From contig CM076847.1 in assembly GCA_039519185.1 (NCBI GenBank), forward strand, positions 50,971,708 through 51,035,707: 64,000 bases of DNA, written 5' to 3'. The position numbers were made by a program, and so were the translations under genes. The stretch is from Astragalus membranaceus. Its lineage: Eukaryota; Streptophyta; Magnoliopsida; Fabales; Fabaceae. Position 1 is the stretch's first letter; each line of letters opens with the position of its first letter. This document shows, one piece after another, positions 45,650-55,920 of the stretch. The notes below the pieces were generated by a model that saw nothing but the letters and a program-made list of their open reading frames with translations, was not told where the DNA came from and did not search any database.

Positions 45650-46032
45650 CTGGCACTGGGCGCCATGCTGGGTGTTGTCTGTGTTGCTGTTTTTGGCGCC
45701 CTATGCCTGGGCGCCGTGTCTGGTGGGTGTGTGTGTGTGCCAGGATGTTGTTGCTGCTGTGTTCTGAGTCCTGGGCGCCATGGGCGCCTCTTCCTGTGTT
45801 GTGTTGCGCTGAGTCTTGGCGCAGGGGCGCCAAGGGCGCCAAATCCTGTTGTGTTGCCTGCTTGGCGCCTCCCTGGGCGCCAGTTTCTGCAGTGTGTTGC
45901 ATGTGTGCGCCATGGGCGCCAAATCCTGCGTCTTGTTGCGTTTTTGTGTTGCCTGAGCGCCAAGGGCGCCAGTTTCTGTTCCTGGCCAGTTTCCAGCGTG
46001 TTCCCTGCTAGGCGCCCAGTGCCTGGGCGCCA
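45650..46032. repeat. GGCGCC-word array in the E3 5' LTR
   Basis: About 17 GGCGCC or GCGCC words, often paired as GGGCGCCATGGGCGCC or GGCGCCAAGGGCGCC, are separated by TGTTGTGTTGC-like spacers. It lies between the splice-donor-like word and the CATATCTTTTGACTC module. Confidence 0.9.
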
Positions 46033-46436
46033 TTTTCAGGATGTTGCTCAACTGTTCTCCGATTTTGTTTTTGACATATCTTTTGACTCGGGTGTCCGAT
46101 TTAGACGTTTCAAAATGTTTTGGAAAGCTTATTCATAGGCCTAGCTGAATATTCTATTTTGAGGCAAAGTAATCCATTTTTCTGGAAAAGTTGTTAACCG
46201 TGGTGTAGTCGTTAAATGGTGATGTTTTAAAAGAAAATTGTCGTGTCTCAAATACTTTGAAAAGTTGTCGTTCGTCTCCGGTGTTGTGAAAAACCCTCGT
46301 GTCTCAAATGTTTTAGAAAACTGTTGTCACCTTGGTGTGTTGGTGCTGTTTTGGAAAATTGTTGTCTCCTTGGTGTCTTGGTGTTGTTTTGGGGAGTTGT
46401 TGTCCTCTAGGTGCCTTGGTGCGGTTTGATGCTAGG

Positions 46437-46575
46437 TGTGAAGGCTCAAACCTTGGTGTTGTTGGAACTAGGTGTGAAGGTTCCAAGTCTTGTTGTTGTT
46501 GGAACTAGGTGTGAAGGTTCCAAGTCTTGTTGTTGATTGGAACTAGGTGTGGAGGTTCCAAGCATTGGTGTTCTG
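46437..46575. repeat. 36-bp tandem repeat in the E3 5' LTR
   Basis: Three to four copies of a unit around GGAACTAGGTGTGAAGG and TTCCAAGTCTTGTTGTTG. The 3' LTR (53525-53590) has fewer. Confidence 0.8.
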
Positions 46576-47511
46576 TTGTGTCGGGTAAACTGGTGTTTGT
46601 GTCGTTGTGGGTAGGTGTGAAAGCCCAACTTTGGTGATATTTGGTGATTGTTGTTGGTGTGTCACATTGTGACTGACTTGGTGATTGTCTGTGTGCATTC
46701 ATGGTGTCGCATACAGCATATGCATTATTTTGGTGAAGACCTTTGGTCTTGGAGCTAGGTGTGAAAGCTCAAATTTTAATAAAATCTGGTGAGCCTGGTG
46801 TGAAAGCTTGATTTTTGGTGAATTGGTGAGCCTGGTGTGAAAGCTCTCAATTTTGGTGACGCCCCTATTTACGGGCAAGACTTTTGGTGATTTTGGTACC
46901 ACATGCATATGCCCGTTGGTGTGGGTTGCATTCATGCATCGTCATGACATCTGGTGACTGATTGTGGTGTTTATAATTGATGTATAATTATAATTGATGT
47001 GTGTTTACGATTTGGTGCGCGTAGTGAGGTGGTAGACATAGTTGTCGTATTCTAGTATATTTCCTATCATTTTATGCTATTATATTGGAGATATCTCACC
47101 CCTTCTGTTTGAATGTTACTCCTATGCGGTAACGTGCAGGTGATTGCGAGTGAAGGCTTAGGTACCTTCGCTATTATGAGTCGGTGTCGTCGGTGTCCTT
47201 GCTTTGATGTGTAACACTCAAGGGGGGGGGGGAATAGAACGCTGAACTTGGTTGTTATGTTTTATTGTTTGGAGTCCATTCAGGACGTTATTATTTTATG
47301 TTTTAGAACTTATATTATATTCCGCTGCGTGGTGATGTATTTAACTAAACAGGTGTTATGGGCTTAGTCCCTTTTTGATAAAGTATTTATATATTGAATG
47401 AGACGTTTTATTTAACGATGATGTGTGACATCTCTTTTCGAAGTATGAATGAAATTTTGAAACTCTGATTTTAGTAGATAATTACCGGGTAGAAAAGGGG
47501 TGTTACATTAG

Positions 47512-47523
47512 TGGTATCAGAGC
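47512..47523 (+). promoter_or_regulatory. E3 primer-binding site
   Basis: TGGTATCAGAGC lies four bases after the LTR end and is complementary to initiator tRNA-Met, as usual for chromoviruses. Confidence 0.92.
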
Positions 47524-47629
47524 AAAAGTTCGGTCTGTCCGGCCAAGTTGTCCAGTCGTAGTGTCAATTGACAATGGTGTGTTGTCAATTATATGTAACT
47601 GTTGGTTGTTTTGTAGCAAGTGAATTGAA

Positions 47630-48667
47630 ATGGCTGGGAGGAACGATACCGCGATTGCTGCTGCTCTAGCTGCTATGGCACAAGCTGTGCAAAATCAACA
47701 GAATGCTGGTGAGAATGCTTGGGCTCGGAGTTTGGCTACATTTCAGAGAGAGAATCCGCCCACGTTCATGGGCAAGTATGATCCCGATGGTGCTATGGCT
47801 TGGTTGAAAGAAATGGAGAGGATTTTTCGAGTGATGGACTATACCCAAGCACAGAAGGTCTGCTATGGTACGCATATGCTAGCTGAGGAAGCTGATGATT
47901 GGTGGTTAGAGACGAGGCAGAGGTTGGAGGCTGCTAATGAAGAGATTACCTGGGTAGTGTTCAGCAGAGAGTTTAACCGTAAGTATTATCATGAAGATGT
48001 CCGAGGGAAGAAAGAGATTGAGTTTCTGGAGCTGAAACAAGGGAGTATGTCCGTATCGGAGTATGCCGCTAAGTTCGTGGAGCTAGCAAAGTTCTATCCG
48101 CATTACACTGGAGCTAATGCTGAGTTTTCTAAGTGTATCAAGTTTGAGAATGGTTTGAGGCCCGAGATCAAGAAAGCAATCGGATATCAGAAGATTCGTG
48201 TTTTTGTTGACTTGATTGATAGTTGCAGGATTTTTGAGGAGGATATTAATGCTCACTACAAGATTGTGAATGATAAGAGGAGCAAGTTTCAAGGCCGTAG
48301 TAAGCCGTATGAGGTCCCTGCGGGCAAGGGTAAGGAGAGAGCTGATGCAGGTAAGAGGACTAGTGGGGGAGATGCCCCTGCTAGCATTGTGTGTTTTAAG
48401 TGTGGCAAGCCTGGCCACAAGAGTTTCATGTGCAAAAGCGACGTAAAGAAGTGTTTCAAGTGCGGTAAAGATGGTCATGTGGTGGCTGAATGTGAGCGCA
48501 AGGCAGTGGTCCGCTACAACTGTGGTGAAGAGGGGCACATTAGTACTCAATGTCCGGAGCCGAAGAAAGAGAGGTCTAGTGGAAAAGTGTTTGCTTTAGC
48601 AGGTGAAGAGCCTACTGAAGATGATGGAGTCATTAGAGGTAGTGCTTCATTAATGGTACTCCTTTAA
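47630..48667 (+). CDS. E3 Gag, frameshifted at its end
   Basis: The 345-codon frame starts MAGRNDTAIAAALAAMAQAV. The capsid-like region (about residues 40-210) has FQRENPPTFMGKYDPDGAMAWL, DDWWLETRQRL, EFNRKYYHEDVRGKKEIEFLEL and YAAKFVELAKFYPHY. Three zinc knuckles follow at about residues 254, 274 and 294. The third (RYNCGEEGHISTQC) has lost its first cysteine compared with E4. Near 48641 one base is missing relative to E4, so the frame runs off and stops at 48667 instead of entering protease. Gag packages the RNA in cytoplasmic particles. The start is shared with E4. Confidence 0.9.
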   Translation: MAGRNDTAIAAALAAMAQAVQNQQNAGENAWARSLATFQRENPPTFMGKYDPDGAMAWLKEMERIFRVMDYTQAQKVCYGTHMLAEEADDWWLETRQRLEAANEEITWVVFSREFNRKYYHEDVRGKKEIEFLELKQGSMSVSEYAAKFVELAKFYPHYTGANAEFSKCIKFENGLRPEIKKAIGYQKIRVFVDLIDSCRIFEEDINAHYKIVNDKRSKFQGRSKPYEVPAGKGKERADAGKRTSGGDAPASIVCFKCGKPGHKSFMCKSDVKKCFKCGKDGHVVAECERKAVVRYNCGEEGHISTQCPEPKKERSSGKVFALAGEEPTEDDGVIRGSASLMVLL

Positions 48668-48726
48668 AGTCTATTATTGTTACTGGTGCGACTCATTGTT
48701 TTATTGCTGCTGATTGCTGTAAGAAG
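48665..48726 (+). pseudogene. E3 protease active-site segment, mutated
   Basis: In the pol frame this segment reads KSIIVTGATHCFIAADC. The aligned E4 residues are TYIVDTGATLCFIAADC. The catalytic aspartate codon is therefore GTT (valine) at 48679-48681. With the frameshift just upstream, protease function is lost. Confidence 0.85.
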
Positions 48727-51501
48727 TTGAATCTTGTATTGTCTGCTATGAATGGAGAGATGGTTGTCGACACTCCAGCTAAGGGGTCGGTAACTACCTC
48801 TCTAGTGTGTTCTCATTGTCCCTTGTCGATCTTCGACAGAGACTTTGTTGTGGACTTTGTTTGTTTGCCGCTGAGTGGATTAGATGTAATTCTGGGTATG
48901 AACTGGTTGGAGCATAACCATGTTCGTATTGATTGTCGTCGCAAGTGTGTGAGCTTTGGGGAGGAAGAGTCTGGTTTGTTATCTGCTAGTCAGTTGCAGA
49001 GGTTAGCAAAGGAGGGAGTTCAGTTATTCTCGCTGATGACATCGCTGTCCATTGAGAATCAAGTTATCATTGAAGAGTTGCAGGTGGTGCGCGAATTTCC
49101 TGAAGTCTTTCCTGATGAGATTCCAAGTGTGCCGCCTGAGAGAGAAGTAGAGTTTTCTATTGATCTTGTACCCGGTACGAGGCCTGTGTCTATGGCACCG
49201 TACAGGATGTCTGCGTCAGAATTGGCTGAGTTGAAGAAGCAACTTGAAGATCTGCTTGAGAAGAAGTTTATTAGGCCGAGTGTATCGCCGTGGGGAGCTC
49301 CTGTGCTGCTGGTGAAGAAGAAAGATGGGAGCATGAGGTTGTGTGTTGAGTATAGGCAGTTGAATAAGGTGACCATTAAGAACAAGTATCCACTGCCGAG
49401 GATAGACGATTTAATGGATCAGTTAGTGGGTGCTCGAGTGTTCAGCAAGATTGATTTGAGATCAGGTTACCATCAGATCAAGGTGAAGGATGGAGATGTT
49501 CAGAAGACTGCTTTCACGACGTGGTATGGGCATTATGAGTATTCGGTGATGCCGTTCAGTGTCACTAACGCGCCGGGTGTATTTATGGAGTACATGAATC
49601 GTATATTCCATACTTACTTGGATCGGTTCGTGGTTGTGTTCATTGACGACATCCTGATTTATTCGAAGACAGAGGAAGAGCATGCGGAGCATTTGAAATT
49701 AGTATTGGAGATCCTGAAAGAGAAGAGGCTGTATGCAAAGTTGTCTAAATGCAAATTCTGGTTGTCAGAAGTGAGTTTTCTGGGTCATATCATTTCTGGT
49801 AAGGGTATTGCTGTGGATCCGTCTAAGGTTGATGTCGTGATGCAGTGGGAGAGTCCGAAGTCGGCTACGGAGATTAGAAGCTTCTTAGGGTTTGCTGGTT
49901 ACTACAGAAGGTTCATCGAAGGTTTTTCTAAGTTGGCCCTTCCGTTGACGCAGTTGACTTGTAAGGGTAAAGCGTTTGTATGGGATGCTCGTTGTGAGGA
50001 AACTTTCCTTGAGTTGAAGAAGAGATTGACAACGTCTCCTGTTTTGACGTTGCCAAATCCGGGAGAGCCGTTCGTTGTGTATTGTGATGCTTCGAAGATG
50101 GGTCTGGGTGGCGTGCTTATGCAAGATGGGAAGGTGATTGCTTATGCGTCGAGGCAGTTAAGGATTCATGAGAAGAATTATCCAACGCATGATTTGGAGT
50201 TAGCTGCAGTAGTCTTTGTGTTGAAGATTTGGAGGCACTATTTGTATGGTTCCAGATTTGAGGTATTCAGTGACCATAAGAGTTTGAAGTATTTGTTTGA
50301 CCAGAAGGAACTGAATATGAGGCAGCGAAGGTGGTTGGATTTGTTGAAAGATTATGATTTCAGTTTGAACTATCATCCAGGCAAAGCTAATGTCGTGGCT
50401 GATGCTTTAAGTCGAAAGTCCTTGCATATGTCGGCAATGATGGCTAAGGAGTTAGAGTTGATTGAGGAATTCAGGGATTTGAGTTTGGTTTGTGAAGTGT
50501 CATCTCAGAGTGTTAAGTTGGGTATGTTGAAGATTAATAATGAGTTCCTTGACAGTATCAGAGAAGCCCAGAAGTTGGATATCAAGTTGGTGGATTTGAT
50601 GGTCGGGGATGATCAGCCTGAGGGTAGTGATTTTAAGTTGGATGCGCATGGTGTTTTGAGATTCCGTAATAGAATTTGTATTCCTGAGGGCGCGGAGCTG
50701 AAGAGAGCAATTTTAGAAGAGGGTCACCGAAGTAAGTTGAGTATTCATCCGGGAGCTACGAAGATGTATCAAGATCTGAAGAAGTTGTTTTGGTGGCCTG
50801 GTATGAAGCGAGATGTAGCACAATTTGTGTATGCCTGTTTGACTTGCCAGAAGTCAAAGGCGGAGCATCAGAAGCCTGCTGGACTGATGCAACCGTTAGA
50901 AATTCCGGAGTGGAAATGGGATAGCATTTCAATGGATTTTGTAAGGGGATTGCCTAATACTGCGAAAGGGTATGATGCAATTTGGGTGATTGTTGACAGG
51001 TTGACAAAATCGTCTCATTTTGTTCCTATCAGCATCACGTATCCGGTGTCGAAGTTGGCCGAGATTTATATCTGGGAGATTGTGAAGCTTCATGGGGTTC
51101 CTAAGAGTATTGTTTCGGATAGAGATCCGAGGTTCACTTCAGATTTCTGGAAGATTTTGCAAGAGAAGTTGGGGTCTAAGCTGAGGTTGAGTTCGGCATA
51201 TCATCCTCAAACAGATGGTCAGTCAGAGAGGACGATTCAGTCATTAGAAGATTTGTTGAGGGCTTGTGTTTTGGAACAAGGAGGTTCGTGGGATTCCTAC
51301 CTTTCGTTGATAGATTTCACGTATAACAACAGTTACCATTCTAGTATCGGGATGGCACCGTTTGAAGCATTGTATGGTCGGAAGTGTAGAACCCCGTTGT
51401 GTTGGTATGAGTCTGGAGAGAGTGTGGTGCTTGGACCGAAGATTGTTCGGGAGACAACCGAGAAGATAAAGTTGATTCGTGAGAAGATGAAGGCTTCGTA
51501 G
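48727..51501 (+). CDS. E3 pol: protease remainder, RT, RNase H, integrase core
   Basis: The frame is 924 codons from the first internal ATG; the true polyprotein would start in gag. Protease remainder: DVILGMNWL near residue 55. RT: LVKKKDGSMRLCVEYRQLNK near 195, YHQIKV near 250, catalytic FIDDILIYS near 304. RNase H: VVYCDASKMGLGG near 449, EVFSDHKSLKYLF near 512. Integrase: HHCC finger (EGHRSK...HPG, CLTCQKSK) at about 664-706. The acidic triad is in SMDFVRG (736), VSDRDPRF (797) and SERTIQSLED (833). Two RT-conserved sites vary (CVEY for CVDY, MPFSVTN for MPFGVTN). It ends at TAG 51499-51501. Confidence 0.93.
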   Translation: MNLVLSAMNGEMVVDTPAKGSVTTSLVCSHCPLSIFDRDFVVDFVCLPLSGLDVILGMNWLEHNHVRIDCRRKCVSFGEEESGLLSASQLQRLAKEGVQLFSLMTSLSIENQVIIEELQVVREFPEVFPDEIPSVPPEREVEFSIDLVPGTRPVSMAPYRMSASELAELKKQLEDLLEKKFIRPSVSPWGAPVLLVKKKDGSMRLCVEYRQLNKVTIKNKYPLPRIDDLMDQLVGARVFSKIDLRSGYHQIKVKDGDVQKTAFTTWYGHYEYSVMPFSVTNAPGVFMEYMNRIFHTYLDRFVVVFIDDILIYSKTEEEHAEHLKLVLEILKEKRLYAKLSKCKFWLSEVSFLGHIISGKGIAVDPSKVDVVMQWESPKSATEIRSFLGFAGYYRRFIEGFSKLALPLTQLTCKGKAFVWDARCEETFLELKKRLTTSPVLTLPNPGEPFVVYCDASKMGLGGVLMQDGKVIAYASRQLRIHEKNYPTHDLELAAVVFVLKIWRHYLYGSRFEVFSDHKSLKYLFDQKELNMRQRRWLDLLKDYDFSLNYHPGKANVVADALSRKSLHMSAMMAKELELIEEFRDLSLVCEVSSQSVKLGMLKINNEFLDSIREAQKLDIKLVDLMVGDDQPEGSDFKLDAHGVLRFRNRICIPEGAELKRAILEEGHRSKLSIHPGATKMYQDLKKLFWWPGMKRDVAQFVYACLTCQKSKAEHQKPAGLMQPLEIPEWKWDSISMDFVRGLPNTAKGYDAIWVIVDRLTKSSHFVPISITYPVSKLAEIYIWEIVKLHGVPKSIVSDRDPRFTSDFWKILQEKLGSKLRLSSAYHPQTDGQSERTIQSLEDLLRACVLEQGGSWDSYLSLIDFTYNNSYHSSIGMAPFEALYGRKCRTPLCWYESGESVVLGPKIVRETTEKIKLIREKMKAS

Positions 51502-52002
51502 AGTCGTTAGAAGAGTTATCATGACAAGAGGAGAAAAGATTTAGAGTTCCAGGAAGGTGAGCATGTATTTTTGAGAGTCACTCCAGTGACCGGTGTTGGC
51601 CGTGCTTTGAAGTCGAAGAAGCTCACTCCTCGATTCATTGGTCCTTATCAGATTTCCAGGAGAGTTGGGAATGTGGCGTATAGAGTGGCTTTACCGCCAA
51701 ATCTTTCAAATTTGCACGACGTGTTTCACGTGTCGCAACTTCGGAAGTACATTTAGGATCCGTCTCATGTGATCCACATGGATGACGTGGAGGTGCGGGA
51801 TAATCTCACGGTGGAGACTATGCCTGTGCGGATTGAAGATCATGAGGTGAAGGTGTTAAGAGGCAAGGAAATTGCATTGGTGAAGGTGGTCTGGTTAGGA
51901 GCGGCCGATGAGAGCATGACTTGGGAGTTGGAGAGTAAGATGCGGGAGTCCTATCCAGAGTTGTTTGATTCAGGTGAGTTTTCGAGGACGAAAACATTCT
52001 AA
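51502..52002 (+). pseudogene. E3 integrase C-terminus and chromodomain-like tail, with stops
   Basis: It continues in the pol frame after TAG 51499-51501, with further TAGs at 51508-51510 and 51754-51756. Readable blocks are KSYHDKRRKDLEFQEGEHVFLRVTPVTGVGRALKSKKLTPRFIGPYQI, LHDVFHVSQLRKYI, then VRIEDHEVKVLRGKEIALVKVVWLG and SMTWELESKMRESYPELF. The last part fits the chromodomain-like tail of Tekay integrases, thought to guide insertion into heterochromatin. E4 has sense codons at all three positions. Confidence 0.88.
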
Positions 52003-52014
52003 GTGGGGGAGAGT
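52001..52014 (+). promoter_or_regulatory. E3 polypurine tract
   Basis: AAGTGGGGGAGAGT abuts the 3' LTR, with a GAGGACG box at 51984. Confidence 0.88.
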
Positions 52015-54538
52015 TGTAACGCCCAAATATTTAACTAATTTATTTAATTAAATATTTAGGTATTCAATTATTTATTTTATTTATTTTAGTTGGTGTAATT
52101 ATAATAACGATGGATTGAGAGGTGTGTAATTGGATTTTAGGTGATGGCGTTAGTAATCGGGTTTAAGTTGGAGGAAAGCCCGTGATCCAAGCCCGCTAGC
52201 AAGGCGCATAGGAGAAACGCCTAGGCTAGGGTTTAGTGGCATTTGCGAATTATTGAGAAAGAAAGAGAGGAGAGTTGCGAAATAGAGAGAGGAGAAGAGA
52301 GAAAGGAATTCGGCGCACAAGGAGAAGAAGAGGAGGGTTCGCAAGTTCAAGGAGGAGAAGGAAGCCGTGTTGCTGAGGTTCTGTTGGTGACTTGCCCAAG
52401 GGAATTGGTGCTCTCCTAATATAAGGTAAGGGTGGGGTTCTTCCTTATAATGGGGTTTTATGATGGGGTTATGTGGGGATAGATCCTATGATGCCTAGGG
52501 TTTGATCTTGATGTGTAGTTTGGTGTTAGTTAAATTGTGTATAGGTTGGATTAAAATTTGGATTGTTGGTGATTGATGTGATCGTAAGAAATTGAGATTC
52601 ATTGTTGTTATAATATATTGAATGTTAGGTGTTCGATAAAATGGTTGTTTGGTGTTGTGATTAGCGAATTATGATGATTGGCATTGGTGATTATGAATTG
52701 ATGAGCTAAATTGGTGATATGATGTGCATATGTGGTGTTTTGGTGAATTTGGTGTGTTGCTGATTTGGGGTCCCTGGCACTGGGCGCCATGCTGGGTGTT
52801 CTCTGTGTTGCTGTTTTTGGCGCCCTATGCCTGGGCGCCATGTCTGGTGGGTGTGTGTGTGTGCTAGGATGTTGTTGCTGCTGTGTTCTGAGTCCTGGGC
52901 GCCATGGGCGCCTGTTCCTGTGTTGTGTTGCGCTGAGTCTTGGCGCAGGGGCGCCAAGGGCGCCAAATCCTGTTGTGTTGCCTACTGGGCGCCTCCCTGG
53001 GCGCCAGTTTTTGCATTGTGTTGCCTGTGGGCGCCATGGGCCCCAAATCCTGTGTCTTGTTGCGTTTTTGTGTTGCCTGGGCGCCAAGGGCGCCAGTTTA
53101 TGTTGCTGGCCAGTTTCCAGCGTGTTCCCTATTTTCAGGATGTTGCTCCATTGTTCCCCGATTTTGTTTTTGACATATCTTTTGACTCGGGTGTCCGATT
53201 TAGACGTTTCAAAATGTTTTGGAAAGCTTATTCAGAGGCCTAGCTGAACATTCTATTTTGAGGCAAAGTAATCCATTTTTCTGGAAAATTTGTTAACCGT
53301 GGTGTAGTCGTTAAATGGTGATGTTTTAAAAGAAAATTGTCGTGTCTCAAATACTTTGAAAAGTTGTCGTTCGTCTCCGGTGTTGTGAAAAACCCTCGTG
53401 TCTCAAATGTTTTAGAAAACTGTTGTCACCTTGGTGTGTTGGTGCTGTTTTGGAAAATTGTTGTCTACTTGGTGTCTTGGTGTTGTTTTGGGGAGTTATT
53501 GTCCTCTAGGTGCCTTGGTGCGGTTTGATGCTAGGTGTGAAGGTTCCAAGTCTTGTTGTTGATTGGAACTAGGTGTGGAGGTTCCAAGCATTGGTGTTCT
53601 GTTGTGTCGGGTAAATTGGTGTTTCTGTGTCGTTGTGGCTAGGTGTGAAAGCCCAACTTTGGTGATATTTGGTGATTGTTGTTGGTGTGTCACATTGTGA
53701 CTGACTTGGTGATTGTCTGTGTGCATTCATGGTGTCGCATACAACATATGCATTATTTTGGTGAAGACCTTTGGTCTTGGAGCTAGGTGTGAGAGCTCAA
53801 TTTTTTATAAAAACTGGTGAGCCTGGTGTGAAAGCTCGATTTTTGGTGAATTGGTGAGCCTGGTGTGAAAGTTCTCAATTTTGGTGATGCCCCTATTTAC
53901 GAGCAAGACTTTTGGTGATTTTGGTACCACATGCTTATGCCCGTTGGTGTGGGTTGCATTCATGCATCGTCATGACATCTGGTGACTGATTGTGGTGTTT
54001 ATAATTGATGCATAATTGTAATTGATGTGTGTTTACGATTTGGTGCGCGTAGTGAGGTGGTAGACATAGTTGTCGTATTCTAGCATATTTCCTATCATTT
54101 TATGCTATTATATTGGAGATATCTCACCCCTTCTGTTTGAATGTTACTCCTATGCGGTAACGTGCAGGTGATTGCGAGTGAAGGCTTAGGTACCTTCGCT
54201 ATTATGAGTCGGTGTCGTCGGTGTCCTTGCTTTGATGTGTAACACTCAAGGGGGGGGGGGGGGAATAGAACGCTGAACTTGGTTGTTATGTTTTATTGTT
54301 TGGAGTCCATTCAGGACGTTAGTATTTTATGTTTTAGAACTTATATTATATTCCGCTGCGTGGTGATGTATTTAACTAAACAGGTGTTATGGGCTTAGTC
54401 CCTTTTTGATAAAGTATTTATATATTGAATGAGACGTTTTATTTAACGATGATGTGTGACATCTCTTTTCGAAGTATGAATGAAATTTTGAAACTCTGAT
54501 TTTAGTAGATAATTACCGGGTAGAAAAGGGGTGTTACA
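52015..54538 (+). mobile_element. E3 3' LTR
   Basis: It is 2524 bp, from TGTAACGCCC to GGTGTTACA, and closely similar to the 5' LTR. Differences are scattered substitutions, fewer 36-base units, one missing GGCGCC pair and a longer G tract (14 versus 11 Gs near 54250 and 47221). Confidence 0.95.
52772..53098. repeat. GGCGCC-word array in the E3 3' LTR
   Basis: It has the same arrangement as 45650-46032, except that the block with GCTAGGCGCCCAGTGCC is missing after TTCCCT (53129). Confidence 0.9.
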
Positions 54539-54789
54539 TTAGGGAAAAAGCCCATGATTAAATCGTATGAGTGAACGAGAAAGCCCATAAGGCCAAATAA
54601 TTATAAAAAGGTGTCATTTAGGGTTTTGCACATTTTAAGAGGAGAGAGAGAGAGCTATGGCAAGCTTCGAGTTCTCCAAAGCCTAAGGTAAGGGTGGGGT
54701 TTTATCTCTATAATTGGGTGTATGAAGGGCTCTATGTAGAAAGGTTAATGGAACCCTAGGTGTGATTAAATTAGAAGACCCTAGTTGTA

Positions 54790-54895
54790 GCTATTGAATG
54801 TTTATATGATGATTGAACATGATTGATGATGATTGAACTTGGTTGATGATGATTGAACATGATTGGTGATGATTGAACATTCTTGTTGATGTTTG
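54790..54895. repeat. Short GATTGATGATGATTGAAC tandem repeats
   Basis: About five ~20-base units precede the GGCGCC array. The same block occurs in the 3' LTR at 58285-58385. Confidence 0.75.
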
Positions 54896-54913
54896 GAACC
54901 ATAATTCTGTGCA

Positions 54914-55156
54914 TGGGCGCCATGGGCGCCGTTTTGGATTCTGCCACAGGGCGCCATGGGCGCCGTCTCGTGTTTGTGTTGCTGGGCGCCTTCCTGGGCG
55001 CCACTCTGTGGGTGTCGTGTTCTGGCGCAGGGGCGCCAAGGGCGCCATGGGCGCTGTTCCTGAAATGTTGCTGGGCGCTGTTCCTGTCCGGTTGCTGGGC
55101 GCCATGGGCGTTGTTCCTGAAATGTTGTTGGGTGCCATGGGCGCCATCCTGTTGTA
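54914..55156. repeat. GGCGCC-word array in the E4 5' LTR (short)
   Basis: About 12 GGCGCC-type words span roughly 240 bases. The partner LTR array is over four times longer. Confidence 0.88.
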
Positions 55157-55806
55157 AATTGTTGACAACGAAGGTTGTACGAAAACGAATTTGCCTCTAT
55201 TCATTTGCAAGTGATGTGTTGTAGGCCTACGGCCAATGTTGCTTTCCGATGTTGTTGCGTTGCTATGTAACCGTTGTTATTTGTTTGTGCATTTACATAG
55301 CGTCGCATGCATAGCATATTTTTACGATGGAGCTATGCTCAAACCACGCCGACGATGTTGTGATGTTGATGCCCATATTTACGGGCTTGAATTATGGTAC
55401 CACATGCATTATAGGGCGGTGGCCCTAAGTTGAGTCACATTTCGCATTATGTGCATACTTATGTGATTGACATGATTTTGACTGCTGTTAAGTGATGAAT
55501 TGACCTGAATTATATATATTGTTTTTCTGGTATCCGATTATATAGTGCGATATCTTACCCCCTCTGTTTGAATGTTACCCCAATGTTGGTAACGATGCGT
55601 AATTACGAAGATGAATTATTTGGAGGACTAAAACGTTATTTTACCAGTTCATCCAAAAGTGTTATCTAACTATTTTCAAAAGCGAATTAATATTGTTTGT
55701 TGTTTTCACGAAGCAAATGTGGCACTCCATTGTTTGTTGAAAAAGATTTTTATGAACTCTGATATTTTTGCATTATTTTGCCGGGTAAAATGGGGCGTGA
55801 CATTAG

Positions 55807-55818
55807 TGGTATCAGAGC
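55807..55818 (+). promoter_or_regulatory. E4 primer-binding site
   Basis: TGGTATCAGAGC lies four bases after the 5' LTR end, the same arrangement as in E3. Confidence 0.9.
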
Positions 55819-55920
55819 AGTTTCGGTCTGTCCGGCCAAGTTGTCAAGTTATGGTGTCATTGACGATCAAGTATTGTCACTTAGTTCTAACTGTTGTTTA
55901 TGTCGTAGTGATTAGTTGAG

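Larger units (their letters stand above)
44892..47507 (+). mobile_element. E3 5' LTR
   Basis: It is 2616 bp, from TGTAACACCC to GGGGTGTTACA. It contains a G/A leader, AAGGTAAGGGTGGGG at 45300, a GGCGCC array, the CATATCTTTTGACTCGGG module and a ~36-base tandem repeat around GGAACTAGGTGTGAAGG (46437-46575). Compared with the 3' LTR it has one extra GGCGCC pair near 46010-46032 and extra 36-base units. Confidence 0.95.
44892..54538 (+). mobile_element. E3: Tekay-type chromovirus, structurally complete
   Basis: A duplication TTAGG flanks it (44887-44891, 54539-54543). The order is 5' LTR, primer site, gag, pol with chromodomain-like tail, polypurine tract, 3' LTR. Length is 9.65 kb. Coding lesions (frameshift at 48641, protease Asp changed to Val, three TAG codons in the integrase tail) make it non-functional on its own. 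Confidence 0.95.
54544..55802 (+). mobile_element. E4 5' LTR, remainder
   Basis: It resumes after the TTAGG duplicate and ends GGGGCGTGACA. It has AAGGTAAGGGTGGGG at 54685, a short GGCGCC array, and lacks about 200 bases present in the 3' LTR at about 60100-60308 (breakpoint near 55588, after GGTAACG). Confidence 0.9.

Noticed and set aside
45484..46138. Overlapping ORFs on both strands in the E3 5' LTR
   Set aside because: Composition-driven openness in the GC array within an LTR. The same peptides reappear in the 3' LTR with frame changes.
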